Positions 17,081 to 28,083 are shown, counted from the first letter of the stretch. The stretch is 64,000 bases of DNA from Burkholderiales bacterium (GCA_027484315.1 JAIXTE010000015.1:47846-111845), one strand, 5' to 3'. Translations and numbers: made by a program. The notes: generated by a model not told the origin, from the sequence alone.

Positions 17081-17845
17081 CTAAACACGGACAGTAATGC
17101 CCGCTTTGGTCATGTGGGCCTTGGCTTGTTGCACGGTGTATTCGCCATAGTGGAAGATACTTGCAGCTAGCACTGCGCTGGCTTTGCCCTTGATAACCCC
17201 GTCAACCAGGTGATCCAGATTGCCGACACCGCCGCTGGCAATGACGGGAATGCTGACCGCATCGGACACAGCCCGGGTCAGCTCCAGGTTAAAACCGATT
17301 TTGGTTCCATCGCGGTCCATGCTGGTCAACAGTAATTCACCAGCACCCAGTGCCTGCATCTTGCGTGCCCATTCGACGGCATCAAGCCCTGTCGGTTTGC
17401 GCCCACCGTGGGTATACACTTCCCAGCCAGGCTCACCATTGGACTTGGCTTTGGCATCGATGGCCACCACGATACATTGCGAGCCGTACTTGGTGGACGC
17501 TTCGCCCACCAGTTCAGGATTGGTAACCGCCGAAGTGTTGATGCTGATTTTGTCTGCGCCGGCGTTGAGCAACCTGCGCACATCTTCCACCTTGCGCACC
17601 CCGCCACCCACAGTCAAGGGAATGAACACCTGGCTGGCCACTGCTTCAATCACGTGCAAAATCAGGTCACGGTCATCGGAAGACGCGGTGATGTCCAGAA
17701 AAGTGAGTTCATCTGCCCCCTGCTCGTCATAGCGGCGAGCAATCTCGACAGGGTCGCCTGCATCGCGCAGTTCAACGAAATTGACGCCCTTGACCACCCG
17801 GCCTGCGGTTACATCCAGGCACGGAATAATGCGGCTTGCCAACAT
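17081..17845 (-). CDS. hisF: Imidazole glycerol phosphate synthase cyclase subunit
   Basis: A 254-residue (beta/alpha)8 barrel that joins ammonia from HisH to the ribulotide intermediate to give imidazole glycerol phosphate and AICAR. It starts [12 protein letters not shown] with the catalytic aspartate D11. PLTVGGGVR and [14 protein letters not shown] form the phosphate sites. Its start overlaps the hisA stop codon by one base (TGATG). Confidence 0.96.
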   Translation of the reverse strand: MLASRIIPCLDVTAGRVVKGVNFVELRDAGDPVEIARRYDEQGADELTFLDITASSDDRDLILHVIEAVASQVFIPLTVGGGVRKVEDVRRLLNAGADKISINTSAVTNPELVGEASTKYGSQCIVVAIDAKAKSNGEPGWEVYTHGGRKPTGLDAVEWARKMQALGAGELLLTSMDRDGTKIGFNLELTRAVSDAVSIPVIASGGVGNLDHLVDGVIKGKASAVLAASIFHYGEYTVQQAKAHMTKAGITVRV

Positions 17846-18594
17846 CAGTACGCTTTTCCGTTCAATTCATCTGCCAGTTCCTGGCCTTTCGCGAAGTCGA
17901 GAGTGCCTTCGTAAATGGACCGGCCGCAAATGGCCCCCATGACACCTTCGTGTTCAACGCCGCAAAGCTGGCGCACATCGTCCAGGTTGGTAATGCCACC
18001 AGAGGCAATCACTGGAATGGTCAAGGCATTGGCCAGGCGAACCGTGGCTTCAATGTTCACCCCACCGAGCATGCCATCGCGGCCAATGTCGGTGTAAATA
18101 ATGGCTTCAACACCATAACCTTCATATTTTTTGGCGAGGTCCACCACGTCATGACCGGAAATCTTGCTCCAGCCATCTGTGGCCACTTTGCCCTCTTTGG
18201 CATCCAGTCCTACGATGATTTGGCCAGGGAAAGCGCCGCACGCATCGTGCAGGAAGCCCGGGTTTTTCACCGCTGCCGTGCCAATGATCACATAGCTCAA
18301 ACCATCGTCCAGATAACGCTCAATGGTGTCCAAGTCTCGAATACCGCCCCCCAACTGCACGGGAATTGCACCGCCAACCGCATCGAGAATGTCGATGATG
18401 ACCCCCTCGTTCACAGGCTTGCCGGCTATGGCGCCATTCAGGTCGACCAGGTGCAAGCGGCGCGCGCCACTTTCAACCCATTTCATGGCCATTTCGACCG
18501 GGTCTGCCGAGAAAATGGTGGCATCGTCCATATTGCCTTGTTTCAGGCGAACACACTGACCGTCTTTCAGGTCGATTGCTGGAATGAGTAACAT
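17845..18594 (-). CDS. hisA: Phosphoribosylformimino-AICAR ribotide isomerase
   Basis: A 249-residue (beta/alpha)8 barrel isomerase of the fourth pathway step, homologous to His[17 protein letters not shown] at the N-terminus contains the catalytic aspartate, and IPVIASGGI is the C-terminal phosphate site. It is coupled to hisF by a TGATG overlap. Confidence 0.96.
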   Translation of the reverse strand: MLLIPAIDLKDGQCVRLKQGNMDDATIFSADPVEMAMKWVESGARRLHLVDLNGAIAGKPVNEGVIIDILDAVGGAIPVQLGGGIRDLDTIERYLDDGLSYVIIGTAAVKNPGFLHDACGAFPGQIIVGLDAKEGKVATDGWSKISGHDVVDLAKKYEGYGVEAIIYTDIGRDGMLGGVNIEATVRLANALTIPVIASGGITNLDDVRQLCGVEHEGVMGAICGRSIYEGTLDFAKGQELADELNGKAY

Positions 18595-18645
18595 GAGACT
18601 GTGTTGTTAACTATTCAAGTGAGTGAAAAAAGTTTGGTTAAAACC

Positions 18646-19278
18646 TCAGGGGTTCCATCTTAAAAAATTGGAATACAGCTTAAGGCCGTCGTCCGCGCTT
18701 TTCTCAGGATGGAACTGTGTTGCAAAGATGTTATCCCTTGCGATGGCGCAGGTAAAGCGGACACCGTAGTCTGTCTCACCAGCCACGTGCTCCGGGTTTG
18801 CCGGATTGGCATGGTAACTGTGGACAAAGTAGAACCAGGCATTGTCTTCAATGCCCGCCCAAAGCGGATGCTTGATGCATTGCTTGACCTGATTCCAACC
18901 CATGTGGGGGACCTTCAAGCCGCACTCCACGGTCAAGCGCGGGTCGAATCTGACCACCTCACCGGGAAAGAGGGACAGGCAGTCTGCAGGCCCTTCCGCG
19001 CTGCGTTCCATCATCATCTGTTCGCCCACGCAAACCCCAAACAAGGGTTTGTTCTCAGCAGCCCTGTACACCGCCTCCATGAGGCCCGATTCCCGCAATG
19101 CTTTCATGCAGTCTGGCATGGCGCCCTGACCGGGCAGCACCACGCGACTGGCGCGATCGATCTCGGCAGGGTCGTCGGTGATCCGGATTTCCTGATTCTC
19201 AAGCTTGACATGCTGCAAGGCTTGGGCCACCGAACGCAGGTTGCCCATGCCGTAGTCAACAACAGCAACAAGACTCAC
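18646..19278 (-). CDS. hisH: Imidazole glycerol phosphate synthase glutaminase subunit
   Basis: A 210-residue class I glutamine amidotransferase supplying ammonia to HisF. The nucleophile is C83 in GVCVGEQ (often GICLGMQ elsewhere), with the His/Glu pair in FHPEKS near the C-terminus. Its start overlaps the hisB end by four bases. A 51-base gap separates it from hisA. Confidence 0.95.
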   Translation of the reverse strand: MSLVAVVDYGMGNLRSVAQALQHVKLENQEIRITDDPAEIDRASRVVLPGQGAMPDCMKALRESGLMEAVYRAAENKPLFGVCVGEQMMMERSAEGPADCLSLFPGEVVRFDPRLTVECGLKVPHMGWNQVKQCIKHPLWAGIEDNAWFYFVHSYHANPANPEHVAGETDYGVRFTCAIARDNIFATQFHPEKSADDGLKLYSNFLRWNP

Positions 19279-19862
19279 AAAGCACCTTTGGTACTGGGAA
19301 TGGCACCCTGCTGACGCTCATCAATGGCCACCGCCATGCGCAAGGCGCGACCGAAAGCCTTGAACACGGTTTCACACTGGTGATGTGAATTCACGCCTTT
19401 CAGGTTGTCGATGTGAAGTGTGCACAGCGCGTGGTTGACGAAGCCCTGGAAAAACTCAAACACCAGATCCACGTCAAACGAACCAATGCTGGCGCGAGTG
19501 AACGGGATGTCCTGGTGCAAGCCGGGACGACCAGACAGATCAATCACGACTCGTGACAAGGCTTCATCCAGTGGCACGTAGCTGTGGCCATAGCGCACAA
19601 TCCCTTTCTTGTCGCCCAAGGCTCTGGTGAATGCCATGCCCAAGGTGATACCCGTGTCTTCCACCGTGTGGTGTGCGTCAATGTGCAAGTCGCCTTTGGC
19701 GACAATGTGCAAATCGAAGAGTCCATGCCGGGAAATCTGCTCCAGCATGTGATCCAGGAAGGGCACACCGGTGTCCAGGTGACGTTCACCCGAACCATCC
19801 AGGTTGATTTTGACGGTGATCTGGGTTTCCAGTGTATTGCGGGTAACTTCTGCGGTTCTCAT
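19275..19862 (-). CDS. hisB: Imidazoleglycerol-phosphate dehydratase
   Basis: A 195-residue manganese enzyme for the sixth pathway step. Metal-binding DAHHTVED and [11 protein letters not shown] are present, as is DLSGRPG. It lacks the N-terminal phosphatase domain of the enterobacterial fusion. The ATG at 19862 gives the usual [10 protein letters not shown] start; an earlier in-frame start would add a basic stretch overlapping hisC. Confidence 0.95.
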   Translation of the reverse strand: MRTAEVTRNTLETQITVKINLDGSGERHLDTGVPFLDHMLEQISRHGLFDLHIVAKGDLHIDAHHTVEDTGITLGMAFTRALGDKKGIVRYGHSYVPLDEALSRVVIDLSGRPGLHQDIPFTRASIGSFDVDLVFEFFQGFVNHALCTLHIDNLKGVNSHHQCETVFKAFGRALRMAVAIDERQQGAIPSTKGAL

Positions 19863-19875
19863 GTTTTTCTGAAAG

Positions 19876-20976
19876 TTATGCGGCCTTGCTGGCCACTTCA
19901 TCAATGGATTGCTGCACAGCCTTTAAAAACTGCTGGTTCTCTGTTTCAGTGCTCACTGTCACGCGCAGGCAATTTTCCAGCAAGGGGTGACCCTTGCCGA
20001 CGTATTTCACCAAGATACCCTTGTTTTTAAGGGCCTCAAAGACCTCTAGGGCGTAAGGCATGCGGAAAAGCACGAAATTGGCGTAAGAATCAAACACTTC
20101 GACGTCACCATTGGGTGTTCTAAGGGTTTTCAAGGCTGCAGTTAGCACACTGCGTTGATCACGCAGCAGTTTGGCCTGTGCGTCAAACGCATCGAAATGC
20201 TCCAATGCAAACTGAACGGCGATGCGAGTGAGTACGTTCACGTTGTAAGGCGGACGCACTTTGTCAATTTGCTCCACCCAGGCCGGGCTGGCCACGGCAT
20301 AACCGAGACGAGCACCAGCAAGCCCCAGCTTGGAGAAGGTGCGCAGCACCAATACATTTGAAAACTCAAGCACGCGGGCCATGAATGAGGCGTCGGCAAA
20401 TGCTTCATAGGCCTCATCAACAACCACAAGCCCAGGTGTGGCTTCGATGATTTGTACAATTTCCGCTTCGCGCAGCGCCACGCCGGTGGGGTTGTTGGGG
20501 TAGGCCAGGAAAACCACTTTGGGCTGGTTGGCTGAAATGGCTTTCAACATGGCGGGCATGTTCAGCGTGAAATCGGGGTTCAGGTCCACGCCCACAAAGC
20601 GCGCATGGCTCCACTGGCTGTAAACCGCATACATCACAAAGGTGGGCACAGGCGACATGACTACGTCACCAGGCATGCAACAGGCGCGAATAATCAGGTC
20701 AATCAGCTCATCAGACCCGTTGCCAAACAGGACATGGGCCGCCTTGGGAATGGCTGTGCAGGCGCGCAAGGCCGATTCGAGTTCGAGCGCTTTGGGCGCA
20801 GGGTAACGATTCAACTCCGCCGCTTTGAGCGCCTTGGCCAGCTCGTCAAGCAAGGCCGCGGGCATGCCCTGCGGATTCTCCATGGCATCGAGCTTCAACA
20901 TGCCTGCGGAAGGGGCGACCACGTAGGCTTGTGTGGCTTGCACGTCGGCTCGGATTGTTTTTTGCAATAGGCTCAT
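19876..20976 (-). CDS. hisC: Histidinol-phosphate aminotransferase
   Basis: A 366-residue PLP-dependent class I/II aminotransferase that makes histidinol phosphate. NPNNPTG-like [20 protein letters not shown] and the PLP-lysine region [15 protein letters not shown] are all present. It lies 7 bases after hisD. Confidence 0.95.
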   Translation of the reverse strand: MSLLQKTIRADVQATQAYVVAPSAGMLKLDAMENPQGMPAALLDELAKALKAAELNRYPAPKALELESALRACTAIPKAAHVLFGNGSDELIDLIIRACCMPGDVVMSPVPTFVMYAVYSQWSHARFVGVDLNPDFTLNMPAMLKAISANQPKVVFLAYPNNPTGVALREAEIVQIIEATPGLVVVDEAYEAFADASFMARVLEFSNVLVLRTFSKLGLAGARLGYAVASPAWVEQIDKVRPPYNVNVLTRIAVQFALEHFDAFDAQAKLLRDQRSVLTAALKTLRTPNGDVEVFDSYANFVLFRMPYALEVFEALKNKGILVKYVGKGHPLLENCLRVTVSTETENQQFLKAVQQSIDEVASKAA

Positions 20977-20983
20977 GGCGTAC

Positions 20984-22306
20984 TCAATCCGCTTTCTTGA
21001 ATTTTGGACCTACCCGGTACTCTGCGGAGCGCGCGTGGGCAGGCAAGCCTTCACCGTAAGCCAGCTCGGCAGCCACTTCACCCAGAGTGCTTGCACCTTC
21101 GCGACTTGCAAAAATAATGCTGCTGCGTTTCTGGAAGTCGTAAACACCCAGTGGCGAGCTAAATCGCGCTGTACCTGCTGTGGGCAACACGTGGTTTGGC
21201 CCGGCACAATAATCGCCCAGCGATTCGCTGGTGTACGGCCCCATGAAAATTGCACCTGCGTGGCGCAATTTGCCCACCCAGGCGTCCGGGTCCAAAACAC
21301 TGAGCTCCAGGTGTTCGGGTGCGATCTGGTTGCTGAGCTCACAGGCCTCGTCCATGTCTTTGACTTGAATAAGGGCACCGCGGTTTTTCAATGAGGTGGC
21401 AATCACCGTTGCACGAGGCATGCTGTCCATCAGCCGCTTGATGCTGGCCTGCACCTGATCCAGAAATTCCTTGCTGGGGCTAAGCAGAATGGACTGTGCC
21501 ATTTCGTCGTGCTCGGCCTGGCTGAACAGGTCCATTGCGATCCAGTCGGGGTTGGTTGTGCCGTCGCAAATCACGAGAATTTCGGAAGGGCCGGCAATCA
21601 TGTCAATGCCCACTGCGCCGAATACGCGTCGCTTGGCTTCGGCCACATAGGCATTGCCCGGGCCCACGATTTTGTCAACGCGGGGTACGGTTTGCGTGCC
21701 ATACGCCAAGGCGGCCACGGCCTGCGCGCCACCAATGGTGAACACGCGGTCGACACCAGCCAAATGCGCTGCGGCAAGCACCATCTGGTTTTTCACGCCA
21801 CTGGGCGTGGGCACCACCATGATGACTTCCTTCACACCCGCGACCTTGGCGGGCACTGCATTCATCAGGACCGATGACGGGTAAGCTGCTTTGCCACCCG
21901 GTACATACAAGCCAGCGCGATCAAGCGGTGTAACTCGCTGGCCCAGGCGCGTGCCGTCTGCTTCAGTGAATTCCCAGCTTTCCGCAACTTGGTGCTCATG
22001 AAAGGCGCGCACCCGCTGGGCAGCCACTTTCAGAGCTCCCTTTTGATCCGCGTCCAGCGTATCGAAAGCCTGCTTCAGTTCGTCAGGCCCAATTTCAAGC
22101 TCGGCTGCGGTAGCGGCCTTGACCCGGTCAAACTTTTCAGTAAATTCAAGCAAGGCTTCATCACCCCGCTTTCGAACGGCATGAATAATGTCTGCCACCG
22201 CGCCTTCCACGTGGGGATCGCGTTGTTCTTCATAGGCGAGCAATGCACGGAACTGCTCGGCAAAGTTGGCATCCAGAGTAGACAATCGACGAATTTGGGA
22301 AGACAT
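20984..22306 (-). CDS. hisD: Histidinol dehydrogenase
   Basis: A 440-residue zinc- and NAD-dependent enzyme carrying out the last two oxidations to histidine. [18 protein letters not shown] and the region APEHLELSV are family signatures; the zinc ligands lie in DLFSQAEHD and near GDYCAGPNH. Length is standard. It lies between hisG and hisC. Confidence 0.95.
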   Translation of the reverse strand: MSSQIRRLSTLDANFAEQFRALLAYEEQRDPHVEGAVADIIHAVRKRGDEALLEFTEKFDRVKAATAAELEIGPDELKQAFDTLDADQKGALKVAAQRVRAFHEHQVAESWEFTEADGTRLGQRVTPLDRAGLYVPGGKAAYPSSVLMNAVPAKVAGVKEVIMVVPTPSGVKNQMVLAAAHLAGVDRVFTIGGAQAVAALAYGTQTVPRVDKIVGPGNAYVAEAKRRVFGAVGIDMIAGPSEILVICDGTTNPDWIAMDLFSQAEHDEMAQSILLSPSKEFLDQVQASIKRLMDSMPRATVIATSLKNRGALIQVKDMDEACELSNQIAPEHLELSVLDPDAWVGKLRHAGAIFMGPYTSESLGDYCAGPNHVLPTAGTARFSSPLGVYDFQKRSSIIFASREGASTLGEVAAELAYGEGLPAHARSAEYRVGPKFKKAD

Positions 22307-22337
22307 TTTTTTACTACCTTATAAATAATTCAACTGC

Positions 22338-22991
22338 TCAGGCACTGGCCTTGTCACCTGCAACTGCCTCGGTAAACACGTCCAGAATAGGCTGTAAGGC
22401 CTCGTACTTCATTTTCAGTGCAGCCTGATTCACAACCAGTCGAGAGGAAATTTCGCAAATTTCCTCAACTTCAACCAGCTTGTTGGCGCGCAGGGTGGAA
22501 CCGGTACTGACCAGATCCACAATGGCGTCGGCCAAGCCAACCAGGGGGGCCAGCTCCATGGACCCGTACAGCTTGATCAAGTCCACGTGGACACCGCGGT
22601 TGGCAAAGTGTTCGCGTGCACTGTTCACGTACTTGGTGGCAATACGCAAACGCGCACCCTGCTTTACTGCGCTGGCGTAGTCAAACCCTTCCGGAGCAGC
22701 TACACAAAGGCGGCACTTTGCAATTGCAAGATCCAGCGGCTGATACAAGCCAACGCCGGAATGCTCGATCAGCACATCCTTGCCCGCCACGCCCAAATCG
22801 GCGGCACCGTGCTGCACATAGGTGGGCACATCGGTGGCCCGCACAATGATGATCTGCACATCGGCACGGTTGGTGCCAATGATCAGCTTGCGCGATTTTT
22901 CCGGGTCTTCTGAAGGCACAATGCCCGCCTTTTCAAGCAGGGGCAATGTTTCCTCAAAGATGCGTCCTTTGGACAGGGCCAATGTAATCAT
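22338..22991 (-). CDS. hisG: ATP phosphoribosyltransferase, short (HisZ-dependent) form
   Basis: A 217-residue catalytic subunit of the first histidine step, with the two periplasmic-binding-like lobes ([34 protein letters not shown]). It lacks the C-terminal regulatory domain of the about 300-residue long form and so should need HisZ, which is not in this window. It lies six bases after murA. Confidence 0.95.
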   Translation of the reverse strand: MITLALSKGRIFEETLPLLEKAGIVPSEDPEKSRKLIIGTNRADVQIIIVRATDVPTYVQHGAADLGVAGKDVLIEHSGVGLYQPLDLAIAKCRLCVAAPEGFDYASAVKQGARLRIATKYVNSAREHFANRGVHVDLIKLYGSMELAPLVGLADAIVDLVSTGSTLRANKLVEVEEICEISSRLVVNQAALKMKYEALQPILDVFTEAVAGDKASA

Positions 22992-22997
22992 TCGGTT

Positions 22998-24254
22998 TTA
23001 CTCACTGATTCGCTTCACATCTGCGCCTAATTTGCGCAGCTTCTCTTCCATTTTGTCATACCCGCGATCGAGGTGATAAATCCGGTCAATGCGGGTTTCA
23101 TCGGCAGCAGCCAGTGCGGTAATGACCAGGCCTGCGGATGCACGCAGGTCGGTGGCCATCACCGTGGCGCCGTCAAGCCGCTCAACACCCTTGATGACAG
23201 CCGTGTGGCCCTCAATTTCGATGTTTGCGCCCAGGCGCACCATTTCCTGCACATGCATGAAACGGTTCTCAAAAATGGTCTCGTTGACAATGGCAGTGCC
23301 GTCGGCCACGCAGTTAACCGCCATAAGTTGCGCCTGCATGTCGGTTGCAAAACCCGGGAATGGCGCGGTGCGTGCGCCCACAGCCTTGGGTCGACCCTGC
23401 ATGCTGGCATGAATCCGGGTACCTTCCACGTCAATCTTCAAGCCCGCGGTGCGCAGCTTTTCCAGCGTGGCGTCCATGCTGTCGGCATCGGCATTGTTGA
23501 GCACAATTTGACCACCGCAAGCCGCCACAGCACACAGGAAAGTACCTGCTTCAATGCGATCGGGCATGACCTGGTATTCACAACCATTCAGTTTTTCAAC
23601 GCCGTGTACGGTGATGGTGTCGGTGCCGATTCCTTCGATTTGGGCACCCATTTTCACCAGCATATTGGCCAGGTCCACCACCTCGGGTTCGCGGGCAGCA
23701 TTTTCAATGATGGTGGTGCCGTCGGCCAAAGCTGCGGCCATCATCAGGTTTTCAGTGCCGGTTACAGTGACCATGTCCGTAACAATGCGTGCGCCCTTCA
23801 GGCGCTTGGCCTTGGCGTGGATGTAACCTTTTTCGATCGTGATTTCCGCACCCATGGCCTGAAGGCCCTTGATGTGCTGATCTACCGGGCGCTGGCCGAT
23901 GGCACAACCACCCGGCAAGCTCACGCTGGCTTCGCCAAAACGTGCCAGCAAGGGGCCAAGCACCAGAATACTGGCACGCATGGTTTTGACGAGGTCGTAA
24001 CTGGCTACAGGTTCGGAAATTTCCTCGGCACGCAAGGCCAACTGGTTTTCACCGTGCCAGAAACACTGAACACCCATGGAACCCAAGAGGCGCAAGCAGG
24101 TATTGATGTCGCGCAGGCGCGGCACGTTGGTGACCATCACGGGCTCGGCTGTGAGCAAACTGGCACACAGAATCGGCAGGGCGGCATTTTTCGCGCCAGA
24201 CACAGACACTTCACCGTGAAGCGGCTTTCCGCCACGAATCAAAAAAGAATCCAT
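22998..24254 (-). CDS. murA: UDP-N-acetylglucosamine 1-carboxyvinyltransferase
   Basis: A 418-residue enolpyruvyl transferase starting peptidoglycan precursor synthesis. The catalytic cysteine that fosfomycin alkylates is C117 in [11 protein letters not shown]22/N23 in SGAKNAALP match the UDP-GlcNAc-binding pair. It lies between ibaG and hisG, the usual betaproteobacterial order. Confidence 0.96.
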   Translation of the reverse strand: MDSFLIRGGKPLHGEVSVSGAKNAALPILCASLLTAEPVMVTNVPRLRDINTCLRLLGSMGVQCFWHGENQLALRAEEISEPVASYDLVKTMRASILVLGPLLARFGEASVSLPGGCAIGQRPVDQHIKGLQAMGAEITIEKGYIHAKAKRLKGARIVTDMVTVTGTENLMMAAALADGTTIIENAAREPEVVDLANMLVKMGAQIEGIGTDTITVHGVEKLNGCEYQVMPDRIEAGTFLCAVAACGGQIVLNNADADSMDATLEKLRTAGLKIDVEGTRIHASMQGRPKAVGARTAPFPGFATDMQAQLMAVNCVADGTAIVNETIFENRFMHVQEMVRLGANIEIEGHTAVIKGVERLDGATVMATDLRASAGLVITALAAADETRIDRIYHLDRGYDKMEEKLRKLGADVKRISE

Positions 24255-24269
24255 TGAAGGGCAGTCCTT

Positions 24270-24512
24270 TTACGCTTGTTGTTGCGCCCACTCAGCGGGC
24301 GTCAGAGTTTTCATCGACAAGGCGTGAATTTCCGCACGCATTCTGTCACCCAGTACTGCATAGACTTTTTGATGCCGCTGAATGGCTCGCAGGCCTTCGA
24401 AGGCGCTGGCCACAATGACTGCCTCGAAATGCTGGCCGTCGCCTGACACTGTCAGGTGTTCACATTCCAGACCTTGTGCAATATAGCCGCGAACGGTTTC
24501 AGGCAACAACAT
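24270..24512 (-). CDS. ibaG: BolA-family protein IbaG/YrbA
   Basis: An 80-residue BolA-like protein. The class partners with monothiol glutaredoxins in [2Fe-2S] handling, and a Grx4-type gene lies at 5302. The conserved GLECEHLTVSGDGQHFEAVIVASAFEG core and a HQKVYAVLGDRM helix are present. Adjacency to murA is a known arrangement for IbaG. Confidence 0.9.
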   Translation of the reverse strand: MLLPETVRGYIAQGLECEHLTVSGDGQHFEAVIVASAFEGLRAIQRHQKVYAVLGDRMRAEIHALSMKTLTPAEWAQQQA

Positions 24513-24545
24513 GATTTTTCCTATCCTTTTGATTCAACAGCACTA

Positions 24546-25301
24546 TTATCCCCTCAATTTGTAACCAGAGGTCACCATTCGCATGCCAATGGCGGTCAAT
24601 GCCGCCCATGCAGCTACGCCGATTCCCAAGCTGAACCACGGACTGACATCGCTTACCCCAAAGAAGCCATAGCGGAAGCCATCGATCAGGTAAAAGAAGG
24701 GGTTAAAGTGCGACACGGTTTGCCACACGGCGGGTAATGAATGGATGGAATAAAACACACCTGACAAAAAAGTGGCTGGCATGATGATGAAATTCTGAAA
24801 CGCAGCCAACTGGTCGAACTTTTCAGCCCAAATGCCGGCGATGACACCCATGGTACCCAGCAAAGCCGAACCCACCAGGGCGTGAACCAGAATCCACATC
24901 GGGTTGTGCACGTGCAAACCCACAAAAGCCACAGTGACCAGCAAAACCCCAGCACCCACTGCAATGCCTCGGGCCATGGAAGCCAGCACGTAGGCTGAGA
25001 AAAACTCGGCGTGGGACAGGGGCGGCAACAGCACAAAGACCAGATTGCCGGTGATTTTCGACTGAATCAGGCTGGAAGATGAATTGGCAAAGGCGTTTTG
25101 CAGCACCGACATCATGACCAAACCTGGCACCAGAAATGCGGCATAACTGACGCCAGGATAAGGCTCGACCTTGCCATCCAGTACGTGCGAGAAAATCATC
25201 AAGTACAGCAACGCAGTCACCACAGGTGCCAGTACCGTCTGGAAGCTCACCTTCCAGAAACGCAGGATTTCTTTCTTGAACAGGGTTTGCCAGCCAGTCA
25301 T
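24546..25301 (-). CDS. ABC-2 type exporter permease (YadH-like)
   Basis: A 251-residue inner-membrane protein with about six helices and the ABC-2 signature region (FQNFIIMPATFLSGVFYSIHSLP). It pairs with the ATPase whose stop codon it overlaps by four bases (ATGA). Homologous pairs are YadG/YadH-like; the exported substrate is unknown. Its place between mla and murA fits an envelope role. Confidence 0.88.
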   Translation of the reverse strand: MTGWQTLFKKEILRFWKVSFQTVLAPVVTALLYLMIFSHVLDGKVEPYPGVSYAAFLVPGLVMMSVLQNAFANSSSSLIQSKITGNLVFVLLPPLSHAEFFSAYVLASMARGIAVGAGVLLVTVAFVGLHVHNPMWILVHALVGSALLGTMGVIAGIWAEKFDQLAAFQNFIIMPATFLSGVFYSIHSLPAVWQTVSHFNPFFYLIDGFRYGFFGVSDVSPWFSLGIGVAAWAALTAIGMRMVTSGYKLRG

Positions 25302-26209
25302 TTCGCTGCCCCGCCACTCATCAACTGCACAAAGACCTCTTCAAGGTCGGGCTTTTCGATGCTGCACTCCAGTACGTCCAAGTGTTCAAGCCGACATTGC
25401 GCCAAAATCTGCTCAATCTCAGCCGGGCCATTCAAAGCCAGGGTGTAACGGCCATCCAGCGGATTCGCCTTCAAGGCGCGCGACTGCAAACTGACCGGCA
25501 ACACGCCGTTCAATTGCAGGTTCAGGGTTTGGCTGGCGTGTTTCCTAAGCAGGTTCGGGGTGGTATCCACGGTCAACACCTTGCCGTTTTTCAGCATTGC
25601 AATGCGGTTGCAAAGAGTTTCCGCTTCTTCGAGATAGTGCGTGGTCAGCAAAATTGTGTGGCCCTTTTCGTTCAAGCCTTTGACAAACTTCCACAGGGTT
25701 TGGCGCAACTCGACATCCACGCCAGCTGTGGGTTCATCCAGCACCATCACCGGCGGTTTGTGAACCAGCGCCTGCGCCACCATGACACGGCGTTTCATGC
25801 CGCCAGACAGGGTTCGCATATTGTTGTCAGCCTTGTCCATCAAGCTCAAGGAACTCAACAGCTCGTCGATCCAGTCATCATTTTTTTTCAGACCAAAGTA
25901 CCCGGACTGAAAACGCAAGGTTTCACGCACAGAGAAGAAAGGATCAAACACCAATTCCTGCGGCACAATACCAATGCTGCGACGCGCATCGCGAAACTGG
26001 TTGACCACATCAAAACCCATGACCTTCGCCGTGCCTGAAGAGGCCCGGCTTAAACCGGCAATGATATTGATGAGCGTGGTTTTACCTGCGCCGTTTGGAC
26101 CGAGCAATGCAAAGAATTCCCCTTCCTCGATGGTCAGAGAGACTTCATTCAAGGAACGGAATTCACCGAAATATTTGGATACCGAGCCAAGCTCTAGGGC
26201 AAACGACAT
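25298..26209 (-). CDS. ABC exporter ATP-binding protein (YadG-like)
   Basis: A 303-residue ATPase with Walker [10 protein letters not shown], signature LSGGMKRR, Walker B VMVLDEPTAGVD and switch histidine in LLTTHYLEEAE. A C-terminal extension of about 80 residues is typical of drug/polysaccharide-type ATPases. It works with the permease encoded just downstream. A tight GC hairpin lies 8 bases before its start codon. Confidence 0.9.
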   Translation of the reverse strand: MSFALELGSVSKYFGEFRSLNEVSLTIEEGEFFALLGPNGAGKTTLINIIAGLSRASSGTAKVMGFDVVNQFRDARRSIGIVPQELVFDPFFSVRETLRFQSGYFGLKKNDDWIDELLSSLSLMDKADNNMRTLSGGMKRRVMVAQALVHKPPVMVLDEPTAGVDVELRQTLWKFVKGLNEKGHTILLTTHYLEEAETLCNRIAMLKNGKVLTVDTTPNLLRKHASQTLNLQLNGVLPVSLQSRALKANPLDGRYTLALNGPAEIEQILAQCRLEHLDVLECSIEKPDLEEVFVQLMSGGAAK

Positions 26210-26217
26210 GACTTCGA

Positions 26218-26232
26218 GCGCCCAGAGGGCGC
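26218..26232 (-). other. GC hairpin before the ABC ATPase start codon
   Basis: GCGCCC-TCT-GGGCGC on the minus strand forms a perfect 6-bp stem with a 3-base loop, ending 8 bases before the ATG. Nothing resembling a U-tract follows. It would sit where the ribosome binds and could lower initiation unless melted by ribosomes coming from mlaB. Confidence 0.45.
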
Positions 26233-26242
26233 GCGCCGGATT

Positions 26243-26494
26243 TTAAGAGAAGAGAGATTGTACTCCGTAGGCGGCGATCAAACTGTCCAACTGCGCGGGA
26301 CGATGCTGCAGTTCAAGGGTTTTGTCTGATTTAAGCACTCGCCTGGCAGCCAGAATTACGGCAAGTACAGTCGAGTCGACGTGAGTCACCCGGGAAAAGT
26401 CGATCACGTGGTCACCCCTGGAAAAAGCTTTGGTAACCTCGGCAATCACTTGGTCGCCATTGCGTACTGTGATGTGATCGACTGTGACTTGCAT
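26243..26494 (-). CDS. mlaB: STAS-domain protein MlaB
   Basis: An 83-residue STAS-domain protein; MlaB binds MlaF and is needed for activity of the MlaFEDB phospholipid transporter. DFSRVTHVDSTVLAVILAARR is the STAS core. It starts one base after the mlaC stop. The small size and position support the name over a sulfate-transporter or anti-sigma STAS protein. Confidence 0.85.
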   Translation of the reverse strand: MQVTVDHITVRNGDQVIAEVTKAFSRGDHVIDFSRVTHVDSTVLAVILAARRVLKSDKTLELQHRPAQLDSLIAAYGVQSLFS

Positions 26495-26495
26495 A

Positions 26496-27119
26496 TCAGC
26501 CCTTGGCGTTCAAGGTTTTCAGAGTCTGGATCAAACCATCCACACCGGAGCTGGCCAGCACGGCACCAAACTGCGCCTTGTAGGAATCAACCAACCACAG
26601 GCCCAAAACGCTCAGGTCGTAGATTTGCCACTTTCCGTCTTTCTTTTCAACCCGGTATGCAAGATCGATCGGGGGCGCGCCCTTTTGAATGACTCGGCTA
26701 TTCACAATCACATCTGTGTCTTCAGGACGTGCACGCAGGCGGTCCACTTGCAGGGTTTGGTCACCTACCTGGGACAGGGCACCAGAATAGGTCTTGACCA
26801 ACAGGGTTCGGAATTCCTTGGTGATCTGTTCACGCTGCTCAGGTGTGGCTTCGCGCCAAGGGCGGCCCACTACCAACTGGGTCATTTTCCGAAAGTTGAC
26901 ATTGGGCATGACCTTTTGATCAATCAAGGCGTCCAGCTTGCGGGGGTCGGACACCAGCTCCTGCTTTCTGGCCTTGATTTCAGCCAAAACTTCGTTGCTG
27001 AACTTCTCAACAAACTCGTTGGCAGGCACTTCCTGAGCCATTGCTGGCTGAACCATCGCGCTGACACCCAAGGCGGCAATCGCGATCCACTGAAAAAGTC
27101 GGTTTACTGCAATATTCAT
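26496..27119 (-). CDS. mlaC: Phospholipid-binding periplasmic protein MlaC
   Basis: A 207-residue protein with a signal peptide ending near AMAQEV, followed by the MlaC/Ttg2D fold (NVNFRKMTQLVVGRPWREATPEQREQITKEF). MlaC ferries phospholipids between MlaA in the outer membrane and MlaFEDB in the inner membrane. The ATG at 27119 puts the signal peptide at the N-terminus; earlier in-frame starts exist. Confidence 0.93.
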   Translation of the reverse strand: MNIAVNRLFQWIAIAALGVSAMVQPAMAQEVPANEFVEKFSNEVLAEIKARKQELVSDPRKLDALIDQKVMPNVNFRKMTQLVVGRPWREATPEQREQITKEFRTLLVKTYSGALSQVGDQTLQVDRLRARPEDTDVIVNSRVIQKGAPPIDLAYRVEKKDGKWQIYDLSVLGLWLVDSYKAQFGAVLASSGVDGLIQTLKTLNAKG

Positions 27120-27190
27120 GATTTTTCCAAAAAATGTCATTAACCAGATCAAAAACGCAAGACCGGCCTGCGGTGTTGACGCGCTAGAAA

Positions 27191-28069
27191 TCAGTTCGGC
27201 AAACCTAACCCTTCGCGGGCACGTTCACTTTGCTGGAGGTCGCCCGGCAACAAAGTGGACACACCATCGGTGACTGGGTTGACCTGCACCAAGGCCGCCT
27301 TGAAGGGCGGAAAAGCCTCGGGCACTGCGCTTGAGCTGCTCGACTCTTCCTCGAAATCCTTGTAGCCCTGATCCTGGGGATCGGGGGCACCATCCCGAAT
27401 CAGACTGGCCCGCCGTTTCAAATACGCATCGCGTACAAAGGCATACTGGTCCAGCGCAACCCGCTCAACCAGATCGGTGGCAGGCAGCAAGCGGGCACGC
27501 GTGTTCACAACATTCACCACAAACAGGCTGTTGCGTACACGCACGTCATCATAGTGATAAAGCGGATCCAAAGGGGCATCCACGAAGCGCGCTGGTGCAT
27601 CACGCAATGTGCTTGGGCCGAGCAAAGGCAACACCAGGTAGGGGCCTGACCCAACGCCCCAAACACCCAGCGTCTGACCAAAATCCTCGTCGTTTTTCTG
27701 AAAACCAAGCTCGGTGGCCACATCGGCCAAACCAACAATACCGACGGTGGTATTCAGCGCAAAACGTGTAATGTCACTTCCCGCTGCTTTGGGCTTACCC
27801 TGCAAGAGGTTGTTGAATGCAACACTGATGTCATCGAGATTGGAGAAAAAGTTGCCAATGACGGTTTTGACCTCTGGCGCAGTCACCTTGTCGTAACCTT
27901 GTGCCAGGGGCTTGATCACAGCCTTGTCGACCACCTGGTTAAAACCATCCACTGTTCGATTGAACCCTTCCAGCGGATCGGATTCCGAAGGAGCCCGCAT
28001 GCTGGTGCATGCCGAGGCCAGGCTGGCAATACCCACCAGCAAACACAATTTTCGAATTGAAACTACCAT
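27191..28069 (-). CDS. mlaA: Outer-membrane lipoprotein MlaA (VacJ)
   Basis: A 292-residue lipoprotein with lipobox SLASAC near residue 21 and the MlaA core (DPLEGFNRTVDGFNQVVDK, GLADVATELGFQKNDEDFGQTLGVWGVGSGPYLVLPLLGPS). It removes misplaced phospholipid from the outer leaflet. The ATG at 28069 is chosen because AAGGGG stands 7 bases upstream; earlier GTG/ATG starts overlap the mlaD stop. The C-terminal part (after about residue 235) is low complexity. Confidence 0.93.
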   Translation of the reverse strand: MVVSIRKLCLLVGIASLASACTSMRAPSESDPLEGFNRTVDGFNQVVDKAVIKPLAQGYDKVTAPEVKTVIGNFFSNLDDISVAFNNLLQGKPKAAGSDITRFALNTTVGIVGLADVATELGFQKNDEDFGQTLGVWGVGSGPYLVLPLLGPSTLRDAPARFVDAPLDPLYHYDDVRVRNSLFVVNVVNTRARLLPATDLVERVALDQYAFVRDAYLKRRASLIRDGAPDPQDQGYKDFEEESSSSSAVPEAFPPFKAALVQVNPVTDGVSTLLPGDLQQSERAREGLGLPN

Positions 28070-28083
28070 GTGTATCCCCTTCA

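Noticed and set aside
23073..24257. Long plus-strand open frame (394 codons) opposite murA
   Set aside because: It mirrors murA almost end to end and has biased composition (H, G, Q rich) with no recognisable motif.
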